The notes: generated by a model not told the origin, from the letters alone. A stretch of 64,000 nucleotides of DNA from Bdellovibrio bacteriovorus str. Tiberius (GCF_000317895.1 NC_019567.1:2790001-2854000); one strand, 5' to 3'. Counted from the stretch's first letter, positions 34,063 to 42,812 are shown. Translations and numbers: made by a program.

Positions 34063-35008
34063 GCTGATCCCCCGCTTTCAAGGCATGACCTTTCAGGAAA
34101 TCAGCAATCGCCATGCGGTTACGGCTTTCAGGCTGAACTTCAAACAATTGCAAAACACCGTCACCGGTCGCAACAGAAATATGATCTTCGTGAACGGCCG
34201 TGATCGTGCCGGGCTTGGCACTGCCAATAGAACCGCCATCACGAGTGATGGTGGCTTTGTGCAATTTCAGTTTTTTCCCCTGCAACAAAGTATAGGTGCC
34301 CGGGCCATAGACAAAGCCGCGGATCTTTCCGTCGATCGCTTTGGCAGAAGTGCTCCAGTCGATCTGGGATTCCATCTTTTCGATTTTTTTCGCCAGCGTC
34401 ACCTTGGATTCATCCTGAGGTGTTGGCGCAAGATTGCCACGAACATAGTCCATCAGTTCCACTTGCAGAAGTTCCGCACCCAACTGGGCCAGCACATCGT
34501 GCAACTGCAATGCGTTCATGTCCGGAGTGATTTTCACACGACGAATGCCGATGATGTCACCGGCATCCAGTTTTTTAACCATCTTCTGCAGGGTCACGCC
34601 GCTTTCGACGTCACCGGCTTCGATGGCTCTTTGGATCGGAGCCGCCCCACGCCAGCGTGGCAAAACAGATCCATGCACATTCACGCAACCAAAGCGGAAT
34701 GAATCCAAAAATTCCTGCGTCAGGATTTGACCAAAGGCCACGACAACCGCCACCTCGGCACCCCAGGTTTTGATTTCCTGAAGCATCAGGGGATTGGCTT
34801 TCAAAGACTCGGGCGCCAGAACCTTCAGATTGTGGGCTTGAGCCAGAGCTTTTACGGGACTTGGAGTCAGTTGGAGTTTACGACCGGCAGGACGGTCAGG
34901 CTGGGTGACAACACCCACGACCTCAAAGTGCTCATCAGACAACAGAGCTTTCAAAGAGGTCACGGCAAATTCAGGGGTTCCTAGAAAACAGACGCGGACC
35001 TTGCTCAC
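34052..35008 (-). CDS. fmt: Methionyl-tRNA formyltransferase
   Basis: Adds the formyl group to initiator Met-tRNA. 318 residues with the N-terminal formyltransferase fold (VCFLGTPEFAVTSLKAL), the catalytic region VNVHGSVLPRWRGAAPIQRAI (Asn, His) and VTLQKMVKKLDAGDII with the conserved Asp, and a C-terminal OB-like domain from about 210. It overlaps def by 4 bases, the usual def-fmt pairing. Identification is firm. Confidence 0.97.
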   Translation of the reverse strand: MSKVRVCFLGTPEFAVTSLKALLSDEHFEVVGVVTQPDRPAGRKLQLTPSPVKALAQAHNLKVLAPESLKANPLMLQEIKTWGAEVAVVVAFGQILTQEFLDSFRFGCVNVHGSVLPRWRGAAPIQRAIEAGDVESGVTLQKMVKKLDAGDIIGIRRVKITPDMNALQLHDVLAQLGAELLQVELMDYVRGNLAPTPQDESKVTLAKKIEKMESQIDWSTSAKAIDGKIRGFVYGPGTYTLLQGKKLKLHKATITRDGGSIGSAKPGTITAVHEDHISVATGDGVLQLFEVQPESRNRMAIADFLKGHALKAGDQLGV

Positions 35009-35610
35009 ACTTCACACTTTTCTTCGTCAGCAGTTGTCTCTTCGCCTTCTTTTTCTTTTTTTACCGGGTAACCAAATTTCTTGATTTGATTTTTGATTTT
35101 GTTGCCCTTGATGAAGCTCAGGTGATCGATGAACAAAGTGCCTTCAAGGTGATCCATCTCGTGCTGCATGCAGATTGCAAGCAAACCGTCGGTTTTCACG
35201 ATGTACTCTTTGCCATTCACGTCGAACGCTTTCATTTCGATGTAATTAAAGCGCTGAACGGTTTCATAATAACCAGGAATGGACAAACAGCCTTCATCGA
35301 AAGTTGTTTTGCCTTCGCCTTTGACGATTTCCGGGTTGATCAGAATCAACGGCTGTTTCACAGCGGCCTCAAGTTCCGTCATTTCTTCGTATTTATAACG
35401 GCGGCCTTTTTCGTCTTTGGGACGAGTGTCGATCACCACCATGCGAACCAGCTCGCCCACTTGCGGAGCTGCCAGACCGATCCCGTTGGCGTGGTACATA
35501 GTCTCAACCATGTCTTCAGCCAATTTGGCGATTTCAGGTCCAAAGGATTCAACCGGTTGCGAAACTTCACGCAACTTCGGGTCTGGGAATGTGAGGATTT
35601 TCATGATCAT
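35005..35610 (-). CDS. def: Peptide deformylase
   Basis: Removes the formyl group from nascent proteins. 201 residues with all three motifs: GIGLAAPQVG (43-52), EGCLSIPG (metal ligand Cys108) and QHEMDHLEGTLF (His150, Glu151, His154). Beyond the usual length of about 170, it has a Lys/Glu-rich C-terminal tail of some 25 residues ending CEV. A GGAGG ribosome binding site precedes the ATG at 35610 by five bases and an in-frame ATG at 35604 by eleven. That binding site lies within an eight-base hairpin. Confidence 0.96.
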   Translation of the reverse strand: MIMKILTFPDPKLREVSQPVESFGPEIAKLAEDMVETMYHANGIGLAAPQVGELVRMVVIDTRPKDEKGRRYKYEEMTELEAAVKQPLILINPEIVKGEGKTTFDEGCLSIPGYYETVQRFNYIEMKAFDVNGKEYIVKTDGLLAICMQHEMDHLEGTLFIDHLSFIKGNKIKNQIKKFGYPVKKEKEGEETTADEEKCEV

Positions 35611-35612
35611 AA

Positions 35613-35629
35613 GGGCCTCCGGGAGGCCC
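35613..35629 (-). promoter_or_regulatory. Hairpin covering the def ribosome binding site
   Basis: GGGCCTCC (35613-35620) and GGAGGCCC (35622-35629) are exact reverse complements with one base between them. Because a loop needs about three bases, five to seven pairs could form. On the minus strand the arm nearest the start codon carries the GGAGG of def. There is no T-run, so this is unlikely to be the terminator of the upstream lptG-like gene. Confidence 0.55.
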
Positions 35630-35637
35630 CCATTATA

Positions 35638-36717
35638 TCAGCGTTTCAGCTTTTTGAGAAGAACGAAGGCCACTCCCAACATAACTATGTTGGGAGCCCA
35701 AGCCGCCGCGACCGGAGGCAGGGTCCCGTGCTGCCCTAAAGTAATCCCGGACGAATAGAACACGTAATAGGCGAAAACCAGGGCCAGACAGATCCCGACA
35801 TTCAGCATGGTGCCCCCGGACCGGGCCCGACCCACACTGAAAGGAATACCCAACAGGCACATGACCATGCCGGCAAAGGCAAAGCTGATTTTGGAATGAT
35901 AATCCACCTCGTAAGCCACTGTATCCAGGCCCGCCGCCTTATTCTTGTCGATAAAGTGCTCAAGCTCTTTTTGCGACATCATATCGGCGGTCTGACCGGC
36001 ACTTTGCAGGTCCTTGGAATCCTCGGCCATCACGATGCTTTTGGTCTTAAACGGACTGGTCAGCGGGAAGCTTGAGTCCTTGTTAAAGATCGTCACTGTC
36101 CCCTGCTCCAGCAGCCATTGGGCGCCTTGGATTTTCACCTCGGCCGCTGTGATCATCTGCACCAGGTCCCATTCATCGCTGAAGAAGTACATGGTCAAAC
36201 CTTGCGCCCCGTCCCCTTTGGCATTCAGGGTTTTGATATTGAAAATCGAGTTTTTAGAGCGGTACCAGATTCGGTCCGTGCGGATCGTGGAAAAACGATG
36301 CGGCTCTTTTTTCAGGTCATAGTACAGGATGTAGTTCTTTTGTTTGGTCGCGCGGGGCAGAACCCGGTCCGCCGCCATGTAACCCAAAGCCGAAATCACC
36401 GCCACCAAAAGCAGCATCGGAACCGCGATACGAATCAGGCTCATCCCGCTGGCAAATAACGCAACGAGTTCATTGGCTTTATTCAGGCTGGTCAGCGTCA
36501 GGATCACCCCCAGCAAACAGGCCACCGGCAACAATTGCGAGATAATTCCTGGGAACGAATACAGGTAATAATTCACCAATGCTGAGGGAGCGACGTCCTT
36601 GTAATTGACCATTGTGGACATCGCGTCAACAGCAGTGAACAGAGTCAAAAACACCAGAAGGCCACCGACGAAGTAACCCACGAAGAGCCAAGCTGTATAA
36701 CGATCGATCCTATTCAC
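35638..36717 (-). CDS. lptG: LptF/LptG-family lipopolysaccharide export permease
   Basis: Inner-membrane subunit of the Lpt machine, which extracts lipopolysaccharide and passes it to the periplasmic bridge. A 359-residue protein with N-terminal helices (WLFVGYFVGGLLVFLTLFT; near 60-85; near 100-120), a periplasmic beta-jellyroll region (about 125-265) and three C-terminal helices. Motif SLNKANELVALFASGMSLIRIA is characteristic of the YjgP/YjgQ family. It starts at a GTG with an AGGGA ribosome binding site and is divergent from romR. Whether it is LptF or LptG is not certain; LptG is preferred on general resemblance. Confidence 0.85.
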   Translation of the reverse strand: MNRIDRYTAWLFVGYFVGGLLVFLTLFTAVDAMSTMVNYKDVAPSALVNYYLYSFPGIISQLLPVACLLGVILTLTSLNKANELVALFASGMSLIRIAVPMLLLVAVISALGYMAADRVLPRATKQKNYILYYDLKKEPHRFSTIRTDRIWYRSKNSIFNIKTLNAKGDGAQGLTMYFFSDEWDLVQMITAAEVKIQGAQWLLEQGTVTIFNKDSSFPLTSPFKTKSIVMAEDSKDLQSAGQTADMMSQKELEHFIDKNKAAGLDTVAYEVDYHSKISFAFAGMVMCLLGIPFSVGRARSGGTMLNVGICLALVFAYYVFYSSGITLGQHGTLPPVAAAWAPNIVMLGVAFVLLKKLKR

Positions 36718-36771
36718 GGCAAATCCCTTAAACTCATTGACTGGCGGCGGAAATCCAATTTAACTTTGATT

Positions 36772-37872
36772 ATGGCTTTACGCGTCTTGCTTGCAGATGA
36801 GAGTTCCACAATCAAAAAAGTAATGCAACTGGCATTGTCTGACTTCGGGGTTGAAGTTAAATCAGTCCCCGTGGGTCTTGACGTATTGCAAGTTACAAAG
36901 ACCTTCAAGCCGGATATCGTATTCGCCGATGTGTTGTTAACCAAACGTTCAGGTTACGAAGTTTGCGCGGACCTGAAAAACGACGCTGAAACCGTCAATG
37001 TACCAGTGGTGCTGATGTGGAGCGGTTTCATGGAAATCGACGAAGCCAAAGCCACCGAATGCCGTGCGGACCGTCGCCTGGAAAAACCTTTCGATGCCGA
37101 TCATCTGCGCTCTCTGGTGTCTGATCTGGTACAAAAAACGAAATCCAATCCAGTTTCCAACTTCCTGACTTTCCCGGAAATGCCGGAGTTTGAAGAAACT
37201 CCAGCAGAAAACGCCCCTGCAACAGAGCAGAACGTTTACGCTATTCCAGAGGAAAAAAGCGATTTCCTGAACATCCCGGAAATCGACAGTGAAGAAGCCA
37301 ACCTGCTGGAGGTTTCCGGCGAGGAATTTTCGGCAGTTCCGCTGACCAATCCCAAAGCGGAAGACGAGCACGACGAGGGCGGCTGGGCTCATCAGGATCT
37401 GACCAAATTCAAAATCCAGATCCCTGAAACTGACAGCAACGACTTTGCCTCCAAATTTGTGATCCCTCAGGATGACGAGCTTTCCGGCCACATCGAGATG
37501 GATGGCGACTTTGAAGAAATCAGTTTTGTGAAATCCGCTCCGGAAGTGACTAAAACCAAAGCGCCATCGGCTGCTGCGGACTCCTTCATTTCCAACGTGG
37601 AAAAATCCGTCAAAGATCAAATGATGGAAACCCTCAAAAAGGGTGCAACAAAAGTCACCACTACTGGCGCGGCCCCACAGCCCGCTTCTAATGCTAAGCC
37701 CAATACTCAATCCAAGATGGACTTAGACCCCAATATGATGGAAAAGATTATCCGTGAGGAAGCTCGCGAAGTGATCGAATCCATCTGCTGGAAGGTCCTT
37801 CCGGAGATTGCTGAGCGTATCGTGCGCGAAGAAATCAAAAAAATCCTCCGCGAAACTGAAAAGTCCATTTAA
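36772..37872 (+). CDS. romR: RomR-like polarity protein with receiver domain
   Basis: A 366-residue protein. It has an N-terminal response-regulator receiver domain (residues 1-118: acidic pocket Asp9/Glu10, phospho-acceptor Asp53 in IVFADVLL, Ser84, Lys105 in LEKPFD) and a long acidic Pro/Glu-rich linker (about 120-310). A helical C-terminal region follows, with IIREEAREVIESICWKVLPEIA and ERIVREEIKKIL. This layout and C-terminal motif match RomR of myxobacteria and Bdellovibrio, which localises to a cell pole, works with the MglA GTPase, and is reported as required for prey invasion in Bdellovibrio. The ATG at 36772 is preferred over the TTG two codons upstream. First gene of a plus-strand run. 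Confidence 0.8.
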   Translation: MALRVLLADESSTIKKVMQLALSDFGVEVKSVPVGLDVLQVTKTFKPDIVFADVLLTKRSGYEVCADLKNDAETVNVPVVLMWSGFMEIDEAKATECRADRRLEKPFDADHLRSLVSDLVQKTKSNPVSNFLTFPEMPEFEETPAENAPATEQNVYAIPEEKSDFLNIPEIDSEEANLLEVSGEEFSAVPLTNPKAEDEHDEGGWAHQDLTKFKIQIPETDSNDFASKFVIPQDDELSGHIEMDGDFEEISFVKSAPEVTKTKAPSAAADSFISNVEKSVKDQMMETLKKGATKVTTTGAAPQPASNAKPNTQSKMDLDPNMMEKIIREEAREVIESICWKVLPEIAERIVREEIKKILRETEKSI

Positions 37873-37915
37873 GAGGCCGTCCTTACAGCGTCGACCTCTT
37901 TGCAAGTAAGAGGTC
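37871..37915 (+). promoter_or_regulatory. Alternative hairpins between romR and nadC
   Basis: AAGAGG occurs at 37871-37876, overlapping the romR stop, and again at 37908-37913, as the nadC ribosome binding site. CCTCTT at 37895-37900 can pair with either copy. The second pairing extends to eight bases (GACCTCTT with AAGAGGTC) and hides the nadC ribosome binding site. Confidence 0.6.
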
Positions 37916-37921
37916 TTAATT

Positions 37922-38746
37922 ATGACGTTGCTGGAGCTGATCCGCGCTGCCATCAAAGAAGACATGCCTCATGGCGATGTCACCACTGAATCCCTGGCCC
38001 TGAAACCCCGTATCGGACGTGCCCGTCTGAAAGCAAAGGAAGACATTGTTCTTTCCGGCGCCATGGCTTTTGAACAGTCCATGCAGGCTTTGGAACCCAC
38101 CTGCCGTATCAAGTGGCACTTTGAAGAAGGCGATGAAATTCTTAAGAATCAAATCATCTGCACGATCGAAGGCGATCTGGTGCAAATCCTGAAAGCCGAG
38201 CGCGTGGCTTTGAACTTCCTGGGTCACCTGTCCGGGATTGCAACTCACACTCGCCGTTTCGTGAAAAAAATCGAAGGCTCCAAAACCAAAATTCTCGACA
38301 CCCGCAAAACGACTCCGGCCTTCCGTGATCTGGAAAAGCGCGCCGTGGTTCACGGTGGTGGCGTCAATCACCGCATGAATCTGAGCGATGCCATCCTGAT
38401 CAAGGACAATCACATCTCTGTCATGGGCGGGATCACCAACGCGATCAATCGCGTGCGTGAACACAGCAATCTTCCAATTGAAGTGGAAGCGGGCAACGTG
38501 GAAGACGTTAAGGAAGCAGTGTCCATGAAGGCGCACCGAATCCTTCTGGACAACATGGACAACGACACTTTGAAAAAAGCTCTGGAAGTAATCCCCGCCG
38601 AAGTTGAAACCGAAGCCAGCGGCAATATGAATCTGGAGCGCGTGGCTTCCGTGGCCGCGCTGGGCGTGAACTATATCTCTGTCGGTGCGTTGACTCACTC
38701 GGCTCCGTGTGCGGACGTCAGCCTTGTCTTCCAGTGGGAGGACTAA
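37922..38746 (+). CDS. nadC: Nicotinate-nucleotide pyrophosphorylase (carboxylating)
   Basis: Quinolinate phosphoribosyltransferase of NAD synthesis: converts quinolinate and PRPP to nicotinate mononucleotide and CO2. 274 residues with the family motifs: EDMPHGDVTTESL near the start, LNFLGHLSGIATHTRRFV, KILDTRKTTPAFRDLEKRAV, VHGGGVNHRMNLSDAILIKDNH, EVEAGNVEDVKEA and NYISVGALTHSAPCADVSL. The ribosome binding site AAGAGG is six to eight bases before the ATG and lies in a hairpin. It overlaps birA by one base in a TAATG junction. Confidence 0.97.
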   Translation: MTLLELIRAAIKEDMPHGDVTTESLALKPRIGRARLKAKEDIVLSGAMAFEQSMQALEPTCRIKWHFEEGDEILKNQIICTIEGDLVQILKAERVALNFLGHLSGIATHTRRFVKKIEGSKTKILDTRKTTPAFRDLEKRAVVHGGGVNHRMNLSDAILIKDNHISVMGGITNAINRVREHSNLPIEVEAGNVEDVKEAVSMKAHRILLDNMDNDTLKKALEVIPAEVETEASGNMNLERVASVAALGVNYISVGALTHSAPCADVSLVFQWED

Positions 38747-39501
38747 TGGCGAAGGACAATCCAGCTTCTGACATTCGCATTGGACACGTCACTTCCCAGT
38801 GGGCCGAAGGCAATCACCTGTACGTGGCTTATCAAAAAGAAATGACCAGCACCAACGCCGTCGCCAAGGAAGAGGCTTTTGCCGAAAGCCTGTTGGAAGA
38901 ATCTTTGTGCCTTTATGTGACGGACCACCAGACCGCGGGTCGTGGTCGTGGCAAGAACACGTGGATTGATGCGCGTCCGGGCAGTTCTCTTCTAAGCTCC
39001 TGGTCTTATCTTTTGGGTATTAAACCTCAGCCGACCACATCCTGCCTTATTGGTCTTGCAGTGTATCGTGCATGCTCGACGACCTGGCCGTTTTTGGCTT
39101 GGAATCTGAAAGCTCCGAATGACATTTATATCGGCGACAAAAAAATCGCCGGCATTCTGTTAGAAAATGTCGCGCAAGGTGATGAGGTTCGTCTGGTGAT
39201 CGGTTTGGGTTTGAATGTCACCGATTCTCCGGAAGACGTCGACACGGCGACCAGCCTGATTGAATCTTTGCCTGCGGGCGCACCGCTATTGGGTCAGGAC
39301 TATATGGCGTTCCTGGATCGTCTGATGTTTGAACTGACGGATGCTGTTTCACACGCAGAAGAATCTTTAAGCCCTACAGATCAACTTTCTTTGCTGACAG
39401 CTTTGAACCAGCATCCTTTGCTGAAAGAAAAGTACACAGGCATGGAAGCAGACGGCAGTCTGTTGATTGGTGATAAAAAAATCAACTGGTCCACACTGTA
39501 A
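38746..39501 (+). CDS. birA: Biotin-[acetyl-CoA carboxylase] ligase
   Basis: Activates biotin with ATP and attaches it to the biotin carboxyl carrier protein. 251 residues with the ligase motifs: MTSTNAVAKEEA, DHQTAGRGRGKNTW (biotinyl-AMP binding), LKAPNDIYIGDKKIAGIL and VIGLGLNVT. There is no N-terminal helix-turn-helix, so it is the non-repressor type. The ATG within the TAATG junction is taken as the start; the open frame continues upstream but lies inside nadC. The nadC-birA pairing is common. Confidence 0.9.
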   Translation: MAKDNPASDIRIGHVTSQWAEGNHLYVAYQKEMTSTNAVAKEEAFAESLLEESLCLYVTDHQTAGRGRGKNTWIDARPGSSLLSSWSYLLGIKPQPTTSCLIGLAVYRACSTTWPFLAWNLKAPNDIYIGDKKIAGILLENVAQGDEVRLVIGLGLNVTDSPEDVDTATSLIESLPAGAPLLGQDYMAFLDRLMFELTDAVSHAEESLSPTDQLSLLTALNQHPLLKEKYTGMEADGSLLIGDKKINWSTL

Positions 39502-39513
39502 GGAATTTGCACG

Positions 39514-40065
39514 ATGGCACTGACTTTCACCCCTTTTCCGGATCTTGGAAACAAATGCCCTGACTTCACTCTGCCCGCAGTGGATGGCAAAACTTATTCG
39601 CTGAAAGATTTCAGCAATGGTCAGCCTTTGGTGGTGATGTTCATCTGCAATCACTGTCCGTATGTGCAGGCGATTGAAGACCGCTTGATCCATCTGGGTC
39701 ATGATTTGAAAAAACAAAATGTGAATGTGATTGCCATTTGTGCCAACGACGAAGAAAGCCACAACCGCGAAGACTCCTTCGAGAATCTGCAAAAACGCGC
39801 TCAAGAAAAAGGCTATCCGTTCGTTTACCTGCACGACAAATCCCAGGCTGCGGCTCACGCTTTCGGAGCGGTGTGCACACCGGATTATTTTGTGTACGAC
39901 AAGGACCTGAAGCTTTCTTACCGCGGACGCCTGGATGATTCCTGGAAAGACGCTGCGAAAGTGACCAAACGCGAGTTGTTTGACGCCGTTCAAACACTTT
40001 TGAAAAACGATAAAGTATCTGAAGAACAAACAGCCTCTATGGGCTGCTCTATCAAGTGGGTTTAA
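39514..40065 (+). CDS. Thioredoxin-fold (AhpC/TSA-type) protein
   Basis: A 183-residue cytoplasmic protein of the redoxin family. MFICNHCPYVQAIEDRL holds a CxxC-like active site (Cys-Asn-His-Cys near 48-51). DKSQAAAHAFGAVCTPDYFVYD contains the cis-Pro and an extra Cys. The ending ASMGCSIKW is typical of a widespread family of AhpC/TSA-like thiol oxidoreductases. Likely a thiol-dependent reductase; partner unknown. Twelve bases after birA, four bases before the next gene. Confidence 0.88.
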   Translation: MALTFTPFPDLGNKCPDFTLPAVDGKTYSLKDFSNGQPLVVMFICNHCPYVQAIEDRLIHLGHDLKKQNVNVIAICANDEESHNREDSFENLQKRAQEKGYPFVYLHDKSQAAAHAFGAVCTPDYFVYDKDLKLSYRGRLDDSWKDAAKVTKRELFDAVQTLLKNDKVSEEQTASMGCSIKWV

Positions 40066-40069
40066 GACG

Positions 40070-40606
40070 ATGAAGTATATTTTGGTATTTGTTGCAGTAA
40101 CGATGATTTCTTTCGGCCTTTTCCTGGCGAATTATCTGGGCGCCTTCAAAGGCGTTGATATTTCCGAATCTGTTCAGGGTCCTTTCAAGATCGTTTACGT
40201 TGAACACGTGGGTCCTTACCACAAAGTGAACAAACAGCTTGAGCGTATTGAAAAGTACATGACCTCCCAGAATATGACCTGCGGCCGCACCTTCGGTGAA
40301 TACCTGGACGATCCACAAGTCGTGGAAGAAGCTCGCCTGCGCTCTAAAGTGGGCTGCATCATCACTGGCGAACCACCACAACTTGTGGAAGGCCTGCAAG
40401 TGGGCGAAATCCCCGAGCGCAAGTACGTGATGGCGGTATTCACCGGGTCCCCGGGCATCGGGCCTTTGAAAGTTTACCCACGCGTGAATGACTTCATGGT
40501 AAAACAAAACTTAAAACAAACTGGCGCCGTGATTGAGATCTACGAGATCCACTCCATCACCGAGAAAAACGCCATGACCACCACTTACCTGTTCCCGGTT
40601 CAATAA
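40070..40606 (+). CDS. Membrane-anchored GyrI-like ligand-binding domain protein
   Basis: A 178-residue protein with one N-terminal membrane helix (about 3-25) and a GyrI-like/AraC-effector-binding domain (FKIVYVEHVGPYHKVNKQLERIEKYM, then MAVFTGSPGIGPLKVYPRVNDFMVKQ, and the final IEIYEIHS strand). Such domains bind small molecules; ligand and role here are unknown. Tightly packed between the redoxin and SleB-like genes, with a one-base overlap to the latter. Confidence 0.78.
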   Translation: MKYILVFVAVTMISFGLFLANYLGAFKGVDISESVQGPFKIVYVEHVGPYHKVNKQLERIEKYMTSQNMTCGRTFGEYLDDPQVVEEARLRSKVGCIITGEPPQLVEGLQVGEIPERKYVMAVFTGSPGIGPLKVYPRVNDFMVKQNLKQTGAVIEIYEIHSITEKNAMTTTYLFPVQ

Positions 40607-41310
40607 TGAAAGCGGTGGTTTTATCCGCACTGCTGCTGACCTCGGGGCTGGCTTATGCCGAAGCCCCTTGTCCGACCAGCTGCCAGGGGCCGTCTTCGAC
40701 CCCGGATAAAATCACCCTGTCCAAAATTGAGTCCACCCCTGCCTGTCTGACGCGTAAAAATGATGAAAGCAACGAACAGATCGTCCAGCGTGAAAAGCTC
40801 ACGGACTTTGAAGTGCTGGCGCGTCTGGTGTTTGCGGAAGGCATTTCGACCAATCTGGAAAAGTGCGCCAAATACGAAGACTCCCTGTTTGCCAGCCTTG
40901 CCTGGGGTGTGCAAAACCGCGTGGCGCTGGCAGAAGCCCAGCCCCGTTACGCCAAACAGTTTGGCAAGGGTCTGCACGGGGTGATCTTCAAGAAAGCCCA
41001 GTTCAATCCGGCAGTTTCTAAAAAATCGACTTATTCAAAACTTTTCCTGTGCCCAAGTGAACACCCGCAATGGCAGAAGTTCTGGGAGCTTTCCAAAAAA
41101 GCCGCCGATCAGGCGCTATCCCACCCGCAGAAAAATCCGCTGCCAAAATCCGTGACTCATTTTTATTATCCGCAAAGCACTCAGGCGACGAATCCACCCG
41201 TAGCGTGGGCTGACCTGAACAAAGATGCCGCCAAAAAGGCGTACATGAAGGACGTCAAAATTGAAGGCACCCGCTATAGCAACGAGTGCATTCAATTCTT
41301 TTCTTACTAG
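40606..41310 (+). CDS. SleB/CwlJ-like cell wall hydrolase, secreted
   Basis: A 234-residue protein with a signal peptide ending AYAEA. FEVLARLVFAEGISTN holds the catalytic-type Glu of Hydrolase_2 (SleB/CwlJ) proteins. It is followed by ASLAWGVQNRVAL, HGVIFKKAQFNPAV and THFYYPQS, all family landmarks. It probably cleaves peptidoglycan glycan strands in the periplasm or in prey. Several cysteines near the N-terminus may form disulfides. It is last in the romR run and converges with the SIMPL gene (4-base overlap). Confidence 0.82.
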   Translation: MKAVVLSALLLTSGLAYAEAPCPTSCQGPSSTPDKITLSKIESTPACLTRKNDESNEQIVQREKLTDFEVLARLVFAEGISTNLEKCAKYEDSLFASLAWGVQNRVALAEAQPRYAKQFGKGLHGVIFKKAQFNPAVSKKSTYSKLFLCPSEHPQWQKFWELSKKAADQALSHPQKNPLPKSVTHFYYPQSTQATNPPVAWADLNKDAAKKAYMKDVKIEGTRYSNECIQFFSY

Positions 41311-42026
41311 TTGATCTCGTATTCCGCAGTCACTTCGACACGAACTTTGATCTGACCCGCGGCCACATCAGTGGAAGCCGCTTCCGCCATCATTTTGGCG
41401 CCGCCAAAGTTTCTGAACACCGGTTGTGGAGGCAAGCCGCCAGAAACACCGTGGCTGATCTTGGAAACACCTTTGATCTTCACACCGGCCGCCTTGGCAA
41501 TTTCATCAGCCTTGGTGCGGGTCGCACGAACGGCTTCACCCAAGGTCGCAGTTTCTGTCTGATCGCGCTTGTCAGAATCCCAGGAAAGTGACGACACGTT
41601 GACACCTGCATCCATGGTCTTTTTCTCGGCCACCAGGGCGTCCAGGAAGTTCCCGGCGTCTTCAACCTTACGCAAAGTCACCGTCAAAGACTGGGACACA
41701 CGGAATCCGACCATTTTATTCTGACGAAGTTTTTGATCGTATTCATATTCCGGATTCAAAGAATAGTTGTCGGTCTGGATGTCTTCTTTTTTGATCTTGA
41801 AGTCTTCCAGAGTTTTTCTTACCTGTTTGAATTGGTTAGCCGCCAACCCTTGAGCTTGCTTCGCCGTAGAGGCTTTGCTCCAGACTTCGATATTGAGGTT
41901 GACCAAATTCGGGTCCAGTCCTCGCTCCGCAAAACCGCTCACGACGATATAGCGATTGTCGGCCAAAGCTTGGGCACCGGACACCATACAGACAGCCATA
42001 AGGCCTGCCAAAACGTACTGCTTCAT
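41307..42026 (-). CDS. SIMPL (DUF541) domain periplasmic protein
   Basis: About 239 residues with a signal peptide (MKQYVLAGLMAVCMVSGAQALA). The SIMPL domain reads YIVVSGFAERGLDPNLVNLNIEV, then KIKKEDIQTDNYSLNPEYEYD, FRVSQSLTVTLRKVEDAGNFLDAL and the ATLGEAVRATRTKADEIAKAAG helix, typical of the YggE-like family. The function of the family is poorly defined. The ATG at 42026 is preferred because GGGGAG precedes it; the longer frame from 42095 would add 23 residues before the signal peptide. Confidence 0.85.
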   Translation of the reverse strand: MKQYVLAGLMAVCMVSGAQALADNRYIVVSGFAERGLDPNLVNLNIEVWSKASTAKQAQGLAANQFKQVRKTLEDFKIKKEDIQTDNYSLNPEYEYDQKLRQNKMVGFRVSQSLTVTLRKVEDAGNFLDALVAEKKTMDAGVNVSSLSWDSDKRDQTETATLGEAVRATRTKADEIAKAAGVKIKGVSKISHGVSGGLPPQPVFRNFGGAKMMAEAASTDVAAGQIKVRVEVTAEYEIN

Positions 42027-42156
42027 TCTTCTCCCCTTTCCTTGGGTCAAAACACTAGCATAAGGGAGGGAATGTTTTAGGACAAGCTGCTTCAAGGATT
42101 GCGAACTAACAAAGTTCAGTCATAATTGGAGGCTCAACTTTCAAGGAGTTCCCCAA

Positions 42157-42801
42157 ATGAAAAAGATGCTTTTGATCGGCACAGCAGTAGCAATGATGCT
42201 TTCTGGCTGCGCGACCACACAAGAAAACCCAAACACAGCTAAAGGTGCTGGTATCGGTGCGGCGATTGGTGCTGTTGCAGGTGCGGTGATTGGTCACCAA
42301 ACTGGTAAACGCAACGAAGGCGCTTTGATTGGCGCAGCGTTGGGTGCTGGTATCGGTGGTACCGTTGGTCACCGTTTGGATAAACAACAAAAAGAACTGG
42401 CGAAAATCGCTGAAACCAAAAGAACTGAACAGGGTCTGATCACGAAGCTGAAAAGCGACATCCTGTTTGACACTGGTAAAGCTGATTTGAAACCAGCGGC
42501 GCAAACCAACATCAACCAGTTGGCTGCCATCATGAAGAAATATCCAGAGAACGTGCTGACTGTTAAAGGTTACACTGACGACACTGGTACTCAGATGGTG
42601 AACAACCCATTGTCTGAACAGCGTGCAAAAGCCGTCAGCGCTCAATTGATCGCTTCTGGTGTCCCTGCACAAACAGTGACTTCTGTTGGTATGGGTGCAT
42701 TGAACCCAGTTGACCCAGCGAAAACGAAAGAAGCGCGTGCTAAAAACCGCCGCGTGGAAATCGAAATCACTGTGGACGAATCCAAAGTTCCTAAGTCCTA
42801 G
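42157..42801 (+). CDS. OmpA-family lipoprotein with glycine zipper
   Basis: A 214-residue outer-membrane lipoprotein with lipobox MLSGC (Cys19). A glycine-zipper segment (about 30-75) has GAGIGAAIGAVAGAVIG and GAALGAGIGGTVG. The C-terminal OmpA-like peptidoglycan-binding domain (about 100-205) has LTVKGYTDDTGTQMVNNPLS, EQRAKAVSAQLIASG and AKNRRVEIEI. It links the outer membrane to peptidoglycan, like YiaD/Pal-type proteins. Strong AAGGAG ribosome binding site, own terminator. Confidence 0.93.
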   Translation: MKKMLLIGTAVAMMLSGCATTQENPNTAKGAGIGAAIGAVAGAVIGHQTGKRNEGALIGAALGAGIGGTVGHRLDKQQKELAKIAETKRTEQGLITKLKSDILFDTGKADLKPAAQTNINQLAAIMKKYPENVLTVKGYTDDTGTQMVNNPLSEQRAKAVSAQLIASGVPAQTVTSVGMGALNPVDPAKTKEARAKNRRVEIEITVDESKVPKS

Positions 42802-42812
42802 TTTTCAAAAAT

